In this document: positions 36,573-45,429 of the stretch, one piece after another | Layout of the letters: each line of letters begins with the position of its first letter | Numbering within the stretch: the first letter of the stretch is position 1 | Source of the DNA: Segatella copri | GTDB taxonomy: Bacteria > Bacteroidota > Bacteroidia > Bacteroidales > Bacteroidaceae | Direction: 5' to 3' | DNA: 64,000 nt | NCBI RefSeq assembly: GCF_019249655.2 | Contig: NZ_CP137557.1 | Span: forward strand, 2,699,001-2,763,000 | Translations under genes and position numbers: made by a program | Notes under the pieces: generated by a model | Told to the model about the DNA's origin: nothing | Seen by the model: the letters and a program-made list of their open reading frames with translations, nothing else | Database searches by the model: none

Positions 36573-36941
36573 TTATGGAATCAAGTTCTCTATGCCTTTT
36601 ATCTTTTCTTCGTCGATAACCACTGCCGTGTTCCCGAAACTCTCCTGCACGCTTGCCTTATAGCACTCAGGAAAGAGATTCACCAGCCATCTTCCGATGT
36701 TTTCGGCAGTTGGATTAAAGTCGAATACCTCGTTCAGGTTGGCGTGGTCCAGTTTGCTATGCACGGCTTTCTTCACGTGCGTAAAGTCGATAACCATGCC
36801 ATCCTGGTTCAATTCCTTGCCTACAAAGAAGAGTTCAATCTCCCAGTTATGTCCATGCAGGTTGCTGCACTTACTCTCGTAGCTGAGGGTAAGCGAATGC
36901 GCAGCAGATATTTCCAGTTTCTTTGAAATGAAGTAAATCAT
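36573..36941 (-). CDS. queD: 6-carboxytetrahydropterin synthase
   Basis: A 122-residue PTPS-family enzyme, second step of queuosine synthesis. Zinc histidines are H15, H29 and H31 (SAAHSL, HGHNWE) and the catalytic cysteine is C25. I place the start at 36941 (MIYFISKKLEI): the promoter -7 box at 36972-36979 lies inside the longer open frame that begins at 37001, which rules that one out. Confidence 0.92.
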   Translation of the reverse strand: MIYFISKKLEISAAHSLTLSYESKCSNLHGHNWEIELFFVGKELNQDGMVIDFTHVKKAVHSKLDHANLNEVFDFNPTAENIGRWLVNLFPECYKASVQESFGNTAVVIDEEKIKGIENLIP

Positions 36942-36971
36942 TTGTTCTATTTTATTATTATATTCTTCATG

Positions 36972-37002
36972 CAAAGATACATTAAAACATTTACAATACA
37001 AA
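36972..37002 (-). promoter_or_regulatory. queD-queE-trxB promoter
   Basis: On the minus strand TTTG (36999-37002), 19-bp spacer, TATCTTTG (36972-36979), 31 bp before the queD ATG. Confidence 0.72.
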
Positions 37003-37074
37003 ATAAAACCGCATGTTTTTTGAAAAAAAAGCCGTAAATGTGCATGTTTTTTTCTTTCTTAGAGAAATTATTGC

Positions 37075-37082
37075 TATCTTTG
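37075..37082 (+). promoter_or_regulatory. -7 promoter box for the kinase-CYTH gene
   Basis: TATCTTTG, 77 bp before the ATG; the A+T-rich leader shows a short ATGATATAAA direct repeat. Confidence 0.6.
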
Positions 37083-37158
37083 CACTCAAATTAACAGATG
37101 CATGCCTTCATGGGACTGTAAAATGATATAAAAATGATATAAACGATAAAAAAGATAT

Positions 37159-38259
37159 ATGAATACAATTAAGAAGATTGTACTTACGGGTGGTCCTTGC
37201 GCCGGCAAGACCACAGCCTTAGTCAAGGTGATTGAACATTTTTCGAGTTTGGGCTACAAGGTCTTTACCATTCCTGAGGTTCCTACCCTGTTCACACAGT
37301 CGGGCATGAACTATCTCACCAAGAACGAGAAGTTTTTCTTCGAGGGAGAGAAGGCTACTTTCCTCACCCAGATAGGATTGGAAGACAGCTTTACCCGCAT
37401 GGCGGAGACGCTGAACCAGCCGGTTATCATCGTATGCGACCGCGGCACGATGGATATCTCTACTTATCTTTCACCTGAGTTCTGGAATCGCATCATCTCT
37501 GAACAGGGTTATACCAATACCCAGCTCAGAGCCCGCTATGATGCCGTACTCCACCTGGTGAGTGCTGCCGATGGTGCAGAGCAGTTTTATACCACAGCCA
37601 ACAATGCGCAGCGCCTGGAGAAGGCAGACGAAGAAGGTCTTCAGATAGCCCGTGAGCTGGATAAGAAGATTGTTTCTGCCTGGAAGGGACATCCTCACTT
37701 GCGCGTAATCAACAACCATGAGGATTTCAACAACAAGTTGAACCGAGTGCTCAAAGAGATAAGTAATGTGCTGGGCATTCCTCAACCTATTGAGGAAGAG
37801 CGAAAGTATATCGTGAAGCTGACTGGCGATGTGCCTAATGCCATCGATAGCGACATAGTTCAGACCTATCTTTCTGGAGAACCTGGTAGCGAGATCCGTC
37901 TTCGCAGAAGAGGTTTCGAGGGAGGCAAGTTTGTATATGTTCATACTTCCAAGAAGCGTGTTTCCGATAATGAACAGGTAGAAACAGAGCGCCAGATTAA
38001 CGCAAACCTCTATGAGACCATGCTCCAGCAGGCAGACCCATACCGTTCTACCATCAGAAAGCATCGCAAGAGTTTCATCTGGAAGGGACAATATTTTGAG
38101 TTGGATGAATTCATGGAGCCTATCAAGGGCCTGATGATTCTGGAAACCAAGGGAATAGCCAAACATGAGAGCGTAAAGTTCCCGCCTTTCATCCAGGTTT
38201 TAGAAGATATCACTGGCAATACAAAATACTATAATTACAATATTGCCCTGAAGCGATAG
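37159..38259 (+). CDS. P-loop kinase-like ATPase fused to a CYTH (triphosphate tunnel) domain
   Basis: A 366-residue two-domain protein. Residues 1-200 form a P-loop NTPase of the AAA_28/NadR kinase type with Walker A GGPCAGKT at 11-18 and VIIVCDRGTMD as the Walker B-like strand. From about 211 the chain has the CYTH signature: EEERKYIVKL (ExExK), SEIRLRRRG, VETERQI, TIRKHRKSF, YFELDEF and LMILETKG. CYTH domains hydrolyse inorganic or nucleoside triphosphates. The combination resembles uridine-kinase/CYTH fusions of eukaryotes in layout only. Function is unknown; it is followed by a three-copy tandem repeat. Confidence 0.82.
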   Translation: MNTIKKIVLTGGPCAGKTTALVKVIEHFSSLGYKVFTIPEVPTLFTQSGMNYLTKNEKFFFEGEKATFLTQIGLEDSFTRMAETLNQPVIIVCDRGTMDISTYLSPEFWNRIISEQGYTNTQLRARYDAVLHLVSAADGAEQFYTTANNAQRLEKADEEGLQIARELDKKIVSAWKGHPHLRVINNHEDFNNKLNRVLKEISNVLGIPQPIEEERKYIVKLTGDVPNAIDSDIVQTYLSGEPGSEIRLRRRGFEGGKFVYVHTSKKRVSDNEQVETERQINANLYETMLQQADPYRSTIRKHRKSFIWKGQYFELDEFMEPIKGLMILETKGIAKHESVKFPPFIQVLEDITGNTKYYNYNIALKR

Positions 38260-38320
38260 AAAAGATTGATTGATTATTAAAAGATTGATTGATTATTAAA
38301 AGATTGATTGATTATTAAAA
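38260..38320. repeat. 19-bp tandem repeat, three copies, directly after a stop codon
   Basis: AAAAGATTGATTGATTATT occurs three times in a row starting on the base after the TAG of the kinase-CYTH gene. Confidence 0.92.
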
Positions 38321-38338
38321 GCAATCAACAAAAAGAAT

Positions 38339-38410
38339 GAAGGTGTATCATAAGTCATCCCCTACCCTTTTAAAGGGCGACGGGAGTTGAACAACTTATG
38401 ATACACCTTC
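38339..38410. terminator. Long perfect hairpin, bidirectional terminator or MITE-like
   Basis: GAAGGTGTATCATAAGT (38339-38355) pairs perfectly with ACTTATGATACACCTTC (38394-38410). A small inner palindrome CCCTTTTAAAGGG lies in the loop, and T-runs lie outside. It separates two convergent genes. Confidence 0.7.
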
Positions 38411-38417
38411 TTTTTAT

Positions 38418-38527
38418 CTGATAACAGATTTTTTTCTGATAACAGAAACTTTTTTCTGATAACAGAAACTTTTTTCTGATAACAGAAACTTTTTTCTGAC
38501 AACAGAAACTTTTTTTCTGATAACAGG
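38418..38527. repeat. 20-bp tandem repeat, about six copies, 3' of the CE12 gene
   Basis: Units of CTGATAACAGAAACTTTTTT with small variations. On the coding strand of the neighbouring gene the unit (TCTGTTATCAGAAAA) resembles the gene's own last codons (GCTGTTATCGAATAA). Confidence 0.9.
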
Positions 38528-38533
38528 AATCAC

Positions 38534-39577
38534 TTATTCGATAACAGCACCAAACTGCTTGACGAATCTGATAGACTTTCCCTCCATATTGGCAGGTTTC
38601 TTCCATTTACCACCTAAGACAAGGATGGTGGCAGAAGAGTTGGCAGGAACCGCATCCACTGCTTCCTGAAGCTTCATGTAGTTTCCTCTACCCTCTGCAC
38701 TCACCACGTAATCGTAATGACGAATGTGCTTCTTCAGCGCAGGCACCTGCTCTGCCAGGGCATCAGCCAAGGCATTAGCCACAACATGAGCACCATAAAC
38801 ATTATAATGAGTATTATCCTGCTTACCCTTTGATACCTGAGGATGCTCACCCGGCAGGAACCACATGTGCAACTTTCTGCTGCCCTTGATGCCAAGGCTA
38901 GTTTCAATATCATGAGTTATCCTGGTAGCATCCACAAACGGCACATTCAATGCCTTAGCCACATGACGTGGAGCCACCACGTAGGCTCCGTGGGTATCTA
39001 TCAAGGTATCGCTGTTGATTTTCTCTTCTCCAGCATAAGCCTTTCCACGCAACTTCTCATCGTCATCATTCTCCAAATCAGCAGAATAGTAGCAGCGGCG
39101 CACCACACTGTTCATGAGTACAGGAATGCCACCCTTCTGTCGGGTTTCATTCACATACTTAGCAAGATGAGCATCGAAAGTGCCACCAGGAATGGTGTAA
39201 CGATTAGGGAACTTCTTCTCATCATTATGACCAAACTGGATAATGACATAATCGCCTGGCTGCATCTTATCCAGAATTTTCTGCCATCTGCCTTCATCCA
39301 GGAAGCTCTTCGAACTTCTTCCGTTTACGGCATGATTATCAACGATAATCTGATCGTCGAAGCACCCCTGGAATACCATACCCCAGCCACGCTCAGGATA
39401 GTTTCTGTAATTTCCCTTCTCGGCAGCAGTAGAGTCACCTATGATGAAAATCGTAGTTTTATGACTGCTTGATGACATCAGCAAAGATATCAAGAGCACG
39501 GCTACCAGCGGCATCGCCACCAGGCGAAAGGTAGGAGGAAATATCTTTCCCAAAGAAATATTTTTATTCATTGTCAT
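38534..39577 (-). CDS. CE12 rhamnogalacturonan acetylesterase-like protein with a truncated pectinesterase tail
   Basis: A 347-residue exported SGNH hydrolase. A signal anchor lies at 17-36. Block I is IIGDSTAAEKG with nucleophile S49, then VNGRSSKSFL, QFGHNDEKK and the catalytic D/H in DNTHYNVYGA. These are the marks of pectin-type acetylesterases. From about 288 the chain reads YDYVVSAEGRGNYMKLQEAV and DAVPANSSATI, the opening of a CE8 pectin methylesterase, but stops after about 60 residues, lacking all CE8 catalytic residues. The fusion partner therefore appears to have been lost. Confidence 0.82.
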   Translation of the reverse strand: MTMNKNISLGKIFPPTFRLVAMPLVAVLLISLLMSSSSHKTTIFIIGDSTAAEKGNYRNYPERGWGMVFQGCFDDQIIVDNHAVNGRSSKSFLDEGRWQKILDKMQPGDYVIIQFGHNDEKKFPNRYTIPGGTFDAHLAKYVNETRQKGGIPVLMNSVVRRCYYSADLENDDDEKLRGKAYAGEEKINSDTLIDTHGAYVVAPRHVAKALNVPFVDATRITHDIETSLGIKGSRKLHMWFLPGEHPQVSKGKQDNTHYNVYGAHVVANALADALAEQVPALKKHIRHYDYVVSAEGRGNYMKLQEAVDAVPANSSATILVLGGKWKKPANMEGKSIRFVKQFGAVIE

Positions 39578-39622
39578 TGATTTGATTTGTAGTTTATAGC
39601 TTCAAAATGTATAATGAAAATA

Positions 39623-39630
39623 CAAAATTA
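39623..39630 (-). promoter_or_regulatory. -7 promoter box for the CE12 gene
   Basis: CAAAATTA is TAATTTTG on the minus strand, 46 bp before the ATG. Confidence 0.5.
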
Positions 39631-39766
39631 TAACTTCGAAATAAATCGAAAATAAAAGATATCCGCCCCTCCATACTGAGTTTTCACAAATTCAAGCATG
39701 AAGAAAACGGATAAGCTGGGGGAAACCTTTTTCAATTACCCTCATTCCCCCAGCGTGTTATAAAGG

Positions 39767-41131
39767 TTATTTCTTAAAAGCAGCAACCAGCTCCTCGGCA
39801 GTAACCAGGGTCTGCTCACCGCTTTCCATATTCTTTAAAGTAACCTTGCCTGCAGCCATCTCATTCTCACCCGCAAGTACCACGAATGGAATCTGCTTGG
39901 CATTGGCATAGCTCATCTGCTTCTTCATCTTCGCCTTGTCTGGGAAAATCTCGGTGCGGATGCCTGCTGCACGAGCGGCACTCACGATAGGCAGACAGTA
40001 GGCTGTCTCCTTCTCGCCGAAGTTGATAAAGAGCACCTGAGTAGAGTTCACAGCCTCCTTTGGATAGAGGTCGAGTGCATTGAGCACATCGTAGATGCGG
40101 TCGGCACCGAAACTGATACCTACACCACTCAAACCAGGAAGACCGAAGATGCCAGTGAGGTTATCGTAGCGACCGCCACCGGTGATACTACCCATCGGTG
40201 TATCGAGTGCCTTTACCTCGAAAATGGCACCAGTATAGTAATTCAAGCCACGAGCCAAGGTAAGGTCGAGTTCAATCTCGTTGTTCAAGCCCACGGTTTT
40301 CAAGGTATCGAGGATAAACTTGGTTTCCTCTACACCCTTCAAGCCAATCTCAGAACCTTCGAGAACCTTGGAAATCACTTCAAGTTTCTCATCGTTAGAA
40401 CCTGACAATGAGATGATTGGCTGCAACTTCTCGATAGCTTCCTCAGAGATGCCATCATTGCGGAGTTCCTCGTTTACATTGTCGAGACCTATCTTGTCGA
40501 GCTTGTCGATAGCCACAGTGATATCCACAATCTTCTCAGCCTCGCCGATAACCTCGGCAATACCAGTAAGAATCTTGCGGTTGTTGATCTTGATGCAGAC
40601 ACGCACGCCAAACTTGGTGAAGACGGTATCTACAATCTGCATCAACTCTACCTCGTTGAGGAGAGAATCAGAACCTACCACGTCGGCATCACACTGATAG
40701 AACTCGCGATAGCGACCCTTCTGTGGGCGGTCGGCACGCCAAACCGGCTGAATCTGATAACGCTTGAAAGGCATCTGCAACTCCTCACGATGCTGCACCA
40801 CGTAACGTGCGAAAGGCACGGTAAGGTCGTAGCGGAGACCCTTCTCACAAAGTTTAGCCGCCAGCTTCAATGAACCGAGCGAATGAATATCCTCATCGCT
40901 CACCTTATTCATATAGTCACCTGAATTCAAAATCTTAAAGAGCAGCTTGTCGCCCTCCTCGCCATACTTGCCCATCAAGGTCTGAAGGGTTTCCATGGCA
41001 GGAGTCTCAATCTGCTGGAATCCATAAAGGGCATACACTTCCTTGATGGTGTTGAAGATGTAGTTGCGCTTTGCCATCTCAACAGGACCGAAGTCTCTGG
41101 TACCCTTTGGAATACTTGGTTTCTGAGCCAT
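39767..41131 (-). CDS. hisS: Histidyl-tRNA synthetase
   Basis: A 454-residue class II synthetase. Motif 2 is FRADRPQ-like ([24 protein letters not shown] in pieces), the histidine-specific segments are [15 protein letters not shown] and [13 protein letters not shown], motif 3 is [11 protein letters not shown], and the C-terminal anticodon domain begins near [10 protein letters not shown]. Length is normal. It follows purA by about 100 bp. Confidence 0.95.
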   Translation of the reverse strand: MAQKPSIPKGTRDFGPVEMAKRNYIFNTIKEVYALYGFQQIETPAMETLQTLMGKYGEEGDKLLFKILNSGDYMNKVSDEDIHSLGSLKLAAKLCEKGLRYDLTVPFARYVVQHREELQMPFKRYQIQPVWRADRPQKGRYREFYQCDADVVGSDSLLNEVELMQIVDTVFTKFGVRVCIKINNRKILTGIAEVIGEAEKIVDITVAIDKLDKIGLDNVNEELRNDGISEEAIEKLQPIISLSGSNDEKLEVISKVLEGSEIGLKGVEETKFILDTLKTVGLNNEIELDLTLARGLNYYTGAIFEVKALDTPMGSITGGGRYDNLTGIFGLPGLSGVGISFGADRIYDVLNALDLYPKEAVNSTQVLFINFGEKETAYCLPIVSAARAAGIRTEIFPDKAKMKKQMSYANAKQIPFVVLAGENEMAAGKVTLKNMESGEQTLVTAEELVAAFKK

Positions 41132-41148
41132 TTATTAATGTTTATTGT

Positions 41149-41225
41149 TTAATGTTTAGTGATTAATGTTCAGCGCAATGTTAACCCCTCAAAGTAAACA
41201 TTAATCACTAAACATTAATCACTAT
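41149..41225. repeat. TAATGTTTAGTGAT-type repeats and inverted repeat after purA
   Basis: TTTAGTGATTAATGTT and its complement AACATTAATCACTAAA face each other across about 25 bp, and the sequence next to the purA stop repeats the unit twice in tandem. It can fold as a hairpin. Confidence 0.75.
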
Positions 41226-41229
41226 AAAA

Positions 41230-42504
41230 TTATTTACGTACGATAGTCTGAGCACGGTCTGGACCGATAGAGATGACACCAATCTTGGTCTCAAGGAACT
41301 CCTCGATGAATGCGATGTAATCCTTGAACTCCTGTGGGAACTGATCCTCAGAAGTGAACTTGGTCATATCTGTCTTCCAACCCTTGAACTCCTTGTAAAC
41401 AGGCTCAACGTCTGTAATCTCGTAAGGGAAGTCTGTGGTAACAGTGCCATCCTTCAGCTTATAAGCCACACATGCCTTGATGGTATCGAAGCCATCGAGC
41501 ACGTCGCTCTTCATCATGATAAGCTCGGTTACACCGTTCACCATCACAGAATACTTAAGCTGAACCAAGTCGCACCAGCCGCAACGACGCTCACGACCCG
41601 TAACGGCACCATACTCATGACCGAGGGCACGGATCTTGGCACCTGTCTCGTCGAAGAGCTCTGTTGGGAATGGACCTGCACCTACGCGAGTACAGTAAGC
41701 CTTCATGATACCATACACATTACCGATGCGGTTAGGACCGATACCCAAGCCGATGCAGGCACCTGCGCAGATGGTATTAGAAGATGTCACGAAAGGATAA
41801 GAACCGAAGTCAACATCGAGCATAGTACCCTGAGCACCCTCGCAGAGGATATCCTTGCCAGAGCGGAGCACCTTGTTGATTTCCACCTCGCTGTCGATGA
41901 GCTGGAACTGCTTCAAGTATTCGATGCCCTCCATCCAGGTCTTCTCTACCTCAGTGATATCGAAGTCAGTATAGCCAAGGCTAGCGATAGTCTTGAGATG
42001 GGCAGCCTTGTGAGCAGCATACTTCTCCTCGAAGTTTTCGAGGATATCACCTACGCGAAGACCCGTACGGCTTACCTTGTCGGTATAAGTAGGACCGATA
42101 CCCTTACCTGTGGTACCCACCTTGTTCTTGCCCTTAGCTGCCTCGATGGCTGCGTCGAGCACGCGGTGAGTAGGCATGATGAGATGCGCCTTCTTTGAGA
42201 TGAGGAGACGGCTCTTCAAGTCGTGTCCGCTCTTCTCCAAATCCTTAGCCTCACCCATGAAGAGGTCTGGAGCCAAGACTACGCCATTACCGATGATATT
42301 CACCTTACCACCCTGGAAGATACCAGAAGGGATAGAGCGAAGCACGTATTTCTCACCCTCGAACTCAAGAGTATGACCAGCATTAGGACCACCCTGAAAA
42401 CGAGCAATGACATCATACTTAGGGGTCAATACATCAACCACCTTACCTTTACCTTCATCGCCCCACTGCAAACCGAGCAGGACATCTACTTTACCTGTGT
42501 TCAT
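41230..42504 (-). CDS. purA: Adenylosuccinate synthetase
   Basis: A 424-residue GTP-dependent enzyme joining IMP and aspartate in AMP synthesis. The P-loop-like GDEGKGK is at 15-21, followed by GGPNAGHT, the catalytic GTTGKGIGPTYTDKVSR, and GRERRCGWCDLV near the C-terminal end. Length is normal. It lies 28 bp after a Fur-family gene on the same strand. Confidence 0.96.
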   Translation of the reverse strand: MNTGKVDVLLGLQWGDEGKGKVVDVLTPKYDVIARFQGGPNAGHTLEFEGEKYVLRSIPSGIFQGGKVNIIGNGVVLAPDLFMGEAKDLEKSGHDLKSRLLISKKAHLIMPTHRVLDAAIEAAKGKNKVGTTGKGIGPTYTDKVSRTGLRVGDILENFEEKYAAHKAAHLKTIASLGYTDFDITEVEKTWMEGIEYLKQFQLIDSEVEINKVLRSGKDILCEGAQGTMLDVDFGSYPFVTSSNTICAGACIGLGIGPNRIGNVYGIMKAYCTRVGAGPFPTELFDETGAKIRALGHEYGAVTGRERRCGWCDLVQLKYSVMVNGVTELIMMKSDVLDGFDTIKACVAYKLKDGTVTTDFPYEITDVEPVYKEFKGWKTDMTKFTSEDQFPQEFKDYIAFIEEFLETKIGVISIGPDRAQTIVRK

Positions 42505-42531
42505 TTTTATATAATAGTATAAATTATTTTA

Positions 42532-42999
42532 TTACTTTTCGTTACGCTTTCGCGTTATCTTGGCCTGGCATGAACTACACACGCCATAGATATAGAGCGC
42601 ATAGGTGTCTTTGCGGAATCTCGTCAACTTGGTTTCGTTCACCGCTTCAGTCACTGCGGGGGCATAAATCTCGGTTACCACACCACATACGGTACAAACC
42701 TGATGGATGTGGTTGTCTTTCGAAGAATAGCAAGCTTCGTATTTCACTCCGCTCACCAGGCTGTGCCTCATCACGAGTCTCAGTTCAATAAAGAGATGCA
42801 TCGTGTTATAGAGCGTAGCTCTGCTCACTCTGAAGCTTCTCCTTTCCAACTCTTCGTTCAATTCTTCTAGCGAGAAATGCCCGCCAATGCTATACACTGC
42901 ATCGAGAATAGCATACCTCTCTGGAGTTTTTCGATGCTTATTGCTCTCCAGATAGTTGTCCAAAATCGCTCTGACTTTGGCATCGATTTTCTCTGTCAT
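42532..42999 (-). CDS. Fur-family transcriptional regulator (second)
   Basis: A 155-residue Fur-fold protein. The winged helix has TPERYAILDAVYSIGGHFSLEEL and VSRATLYNTMHLFIELRL. Metal ligands include HIHQVCTVCGVV and the C-terminal pair CSSCQAK. Whether it senses iron or zinc is unclear. It differs from the PerR-like copy near 29 kb and heads the purA-hisS run. Confidence 0.88.
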   Translation of the reverse strand: MTEKIDAKVRAILDNYLESNKHRKTPERYAILDAVYSIGGHFSLEELNEELERRSFRVSRATLYNTMHLFIELRLVMRHSLVSGVKYEACYSSKDNHIHQVCTVCGVVTEIYAPAVTEAVNETKLTRFRKDTYALYIYGVCSSCQAKITRKRNEK

Positions 43000-43025
43000 A
43001 ATCCTTGTTAGTTACATAAAACGCA

Positions 43026-43033
43026 CAAAGATA
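43026..43033 (-). promoter_or_regulatory. -7 promoter box for the Fur-family gene
   Basis: CAAAGATA is TATCTTTG on the minus strand, 27 bp before the ATG. Confidence 0.6.
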
Positions 43034-43165
43034 CTCATTATCCATGACATGAGGAAAGATTTAGAATTAAAAAATCTAAATTACATTACTTTTTGAGAGT
43101 TACAGCCCCTTTTTGCTTACTTTATCTAACATTCGAAGGGGTAAATTCTTATCATTTACCCTTTC

Positions 43166-43222
43166 TGCATCATGATTCCCCAAACATCATGATTCCTCCT
43201 GCATCATGATTCCTCCTGCATC
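43166..43222. repeat. 17-bp tandem repeat spanning the maf stop codon
   Basis: On the minus strand ATGCAGGAGGAATCATG occurs twice exactly and then in two decayed copies. The maf stop TGA lies inside the first unit, so the last five codons of maf are part of the repeat. Confidence 0.9.
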
Positions 43223-43833
43223 TTCAGCATTTCCTCGTAGATGCGCTGCACCGGCAAGCCCATCACGTTGAAATAGCTTCCGTTCAGCCCGGTGCATCCG
43301 ATATAGCCGATCCATTCCTGGATGCCGTATGCTCCGGCCTTGTCGAAAGGCTTGTAATGAGAGATGTAATAATTGATTTCCCAGTCTGTAAGTTCCTTGA
43401 AAGATACTTCTGTGGTTACTGAAAAATGACGCTGCTCTTCCTTGGTGGTGAGGCATACGCCTGTTACCACATGATGAGTTTTCCCACTCAACATCCTGAG
43501 CATGCGAACGGCATCATCGGCAGTTTTCGGTTTACCCAGAATGATACCCTTTCCTTCCTGATCGTTCTGCTCATTGGCAGCTGGTGCGATGACTACGGTA
43601 TCAGCCGTGAGAATCAGGTTTTCCTCTGCAGAAGATTCTTCTTCATTCAAAAGAGATCGATAAGCCTCCGCCTTTTTCTGGGCGATGAACTCTGCCACAT
43701 GATAGGCATCCAGGTCATCCGGATAACTTTCATCAATGCCATTCAACACCTTTACTTCGAAATTTACATCCAATCCTGCCAGCAGTTCTCTGCGGCGCGG
43801 CGAATTGCTCGCCAAAAATATCTTATACTTCAT
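43204..43833 (-). CDS. maf: Maf-family nucleotide pyrophosphatase
   Basis: A 209-residue house-cleaning pyrophosphatase. It begins ASNSPRRRELLAGL at 8-21, with ADTVV as the catalytic aspartate strand, GKPKTADDAVRMLRMLSGKTH and KAGAYGIQEW. It hydrolyses non-canonical dTTP/UTP-type nucleotides. The 3' end is merged with a tandem repeat. The three-gene order DUF2520, kdsC, maf on one strand is common in Bacteroidetes. Confidence 0.92.
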   Translation of the reverse strand: MKYKIFLASNSPRRRELLAGLDVNFEVKVLNGIDESYPDDLDAYHVAEFIAQKKAEAYRSLLNEEESSAEENLILTADTVVIAPAANEQNDQEGKGIILGKPKTADDAVRMLRMLSGKTHHVVTGVCLTTKEEQRHFSVTTEVSFKELTDWEINYYISHYKPFDKAGAYGIQEWIGYIGCTGLNGSYFNVMGLPVQRIYEEMLKMQEES

Positions 43834-43859
43834 CTATTTTGAACTTTATTACTTTGAAC

Positions 43860-43947
43860 TTGGAACTTTGAACTTTATGATTAGAATTCAGTTACAAACG
43901 TTCAACTATCAACTATTAACTTTCAACTATAAACTATTAACTAACTT
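43860..43947. repeat. AGTTAATAGTT/TTGAACTTT-type repeats between kdsC and maf
   Basis: Directly after the kdsC stop, about six copies of an AGTTRATAGTT-like unit (minus strand), then three copies of TTGAACTTT-type sequence. No gene is visible. Confidence 0.75.
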
Positions 43948-44466
43948 CTACCATCCGAAAGCCTTGGCGCTTGAAAGCCAGTGACCCTGGGCACGCAACA
44001 CCTGCTCCACGATGTCGCGACCTACTCCATCTCCTCCCTCACGAGACGAGATATAACGGGAAATCTCCTTGATATCTGAACAGGCATCAGAAGGACAACA
44101 TGGACAGCCGCAGCGACGCATCACCTCGTAATCAGGGATATCATCGCCTACATAGATGATTTCCTCATCAGAAAGCTGATACTTTTCCAGGAAGGCATCA
44201 TAGGTGTTGATTTTCACGGCACACCCCATAAAGATGTCCTGTACACCTAAACCTTCATAACGCTTGCGGATAGCCTCGGTGGTTCCACCTGTCAAAATGA
44301 CGATGCGCAAGCCCACCTTCTGGGCCAACTGGATGGCGTAACCATCCTTGATGTTCACCGTGCGAAGAGGTTCGCCGGTACTGGCGAGCGTGATAGTCTG
44401 GCGAGAAAGCACGCCATCCACATCAAATATAATCGCCTTTATCTTTTTTAAATCGTAATTTATCAT
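43948..44466 (-). CDS. kdsC: KdsC-like HAD phosphatase (KDO-8-phosphate phosphatase)
   Basis: A 172-residue minimal HAD phosphatase. D15 and D17 in [10 protein letters not shown] are the nucleophile and acid, [13 protein letters not shown] is motif II, and [18 protein letters not shown] is motif IV. Absence of a cap domain and the segment KDGYAIQLA identify the KdsC tetrameric type, which frees KDO for lipopolysaccharide. It sits 10 bp after the DUF2520 gene. Confidence 0.88.
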   Translation of the reverse strand: MINYDLKKIKAIIFDVDGVLSRQTITLASTGEPLRTVNIKDGYAIQLAQKVGLRIVILTGGTTEAIRKRYEGLGVQDIFMGCAVKINTYDAFLEKYQLSDEEIIYVGDDIPDYEVMRRCGCPCCPSDACSDIKEISRYISSREGGDGVGRDIVEQVLRAQGHWLSSAKAFGW

Positions 44467-44476
44467 AATATATGCA

Positions 44477-45280
44477 TTAATTCAACTCGTGAATACTCTT
44501 GCTCATGCTGTCATAAATCTTCTGAAAATAAGGCTGATTCTCCAGAAGCTGGATCTGCTTGCCTATCACATTCTCATCATATCTCACGGCTGGTCCGGTC
44601 TGGGCATCCTTCGGAGTCATCCCGTGCACCTTGGCAGCAGTTTCGTCGATGAGCGGAAGCATCACATCGAACGGGATGCCATGCTGCTGCAGAAGTTCCT
44701 GGCTGACAGCGTAGCAATGGTTGGCGAAATTGCAGGCGAAGACCGCAGAGAGATGCAGATATCTTCTATCTTCGCTGGAAAGCTGATATACCCGATGACT
44801 GATCTGTACAGCCAAGCCCTCTATCTGCTTCTGCGCAAACTCATCATTTGCCTCAATGAAACAAGGAATGATGCTGAAATCCACCTCGCGCTGCTTCGAG
44901 AATGTCTGCATCGGATAAAGCACGCCATAATGCAGAGCCTTTCCCCGGAAAACCGACATCGGCATGGAACCAGCCGTATGCAGGAACACCTTCTTCTCCT
45001 CCTCACAAAGCCGTTCCTCCCCAGAAAGCATCTTCTCTTCCCCGCAGAGCCGCGAGATGAGCAGCTCCAGCGCACTATCCTTCACCGAGAAGATATACAC
45101 ATCGGCATCATCACGCACCTGCGAAATATCCGTGAGCGGCTCCGCATCCAAAAGCGAAGCCAGGGTTTCTGCCGACTGCATGGTTCGGCTGAACACCTGA
45201 ACCATATCGTGCCCGGCAGCATGCAAGGCCTTGCCAAGATGGGTAGCAAGATTTCCTGCTCCTATCAAAACTATCTTCAT
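44477..45280 (-). CDS. Rossmann/DUF2520 oxidoreductase-like protein
   Basis: A 267-residue protein starting [19 protein letters not shown], a GxGxxx dinucleotide-binding site, with a C-terminal helical DUF2520 part ([23 protein letters not shown] in pieces). The plan is that of ketopantoate-reductase or F420-dependent reductase relatives. The substrate is unknown. A charged insertion ([18 protein letters not shown]) interrupts the Rossmann fold and looks repeat-derived. Confidence 0.8.
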   Translation of the reverse strand: MKIVLIGAGNLATHLGKALHAAGHDMVQVFSRTMQSAETLASLLDAEPLTDISQVRDDADVYIFSVKDSALELLISRLCGEEKMLSGEERLCEEEKKVFLHTAGSMPMSVFRGKALHYGVLYPMQTFSKQREVDFSIIPCFIEANDEFAQKQIEGLAVQISHRVYQLSSEDRRYLHLSAVFACNFANHCYAVSQELLQQHGIPFDVMLPLIDETAAKVHGMTPKDAQTGPAVRYDENVIGKQIQLLENQPYFQKIYDSMSKSIHELN

Positions 45281-45330
45281 AAATCTATTCCTTTTCTTTG
45301 AAATAAATTAAACTTCTATCATTTAATGTG

Positions 45331-45338
45331 CAAAAATA
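45331..45338 (-). promoter_or_regulatory. -7 promoter box for the DUF2520-kdsC-maf run
   Basis: CAAAAATA is TATTTTTG on the minus strand, 51 bp before the ATG. Confidence 0.5.
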
Positions 45339-45391
45339 CTAAAAAACAACGATACTGGGGCAGAAAAGTTGTTTTTTTATAATTAATTTAT

Positions 45392-45399
45392 TATTTTTG
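45392..45399 (+). promoter_or_regulatory. -7 promoter box for the FemAB/GNAT-like gene
   Basis: TATTTTTG, 31 bp before the ATG at 45430. Its position excludes the in-frame TTG at 45397 as a start. Confidence 0.6.
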
Positions 45400-45429
45400 C
45401 AGAGCGAATATATAAGTGGTTATGTAAAT

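Noticed and set aside
36573..37001. Longer queD reading frame
   Set aside because: The consensus -7 box at 36972-36979 lies within the extension, and family members start near MIYFISKK.
38418..38527. Possible CRISPR array
   Set aside because: Units of 20 bp are contiguous with no unique spacers and there are no cas genes.
38370..38606. 78-codon minus-strand frame with repeated SFCYQKK-type units
   Set aside because: It is only a translation of the 20-bp tandem repeat and overlaps the CE12 gene end.
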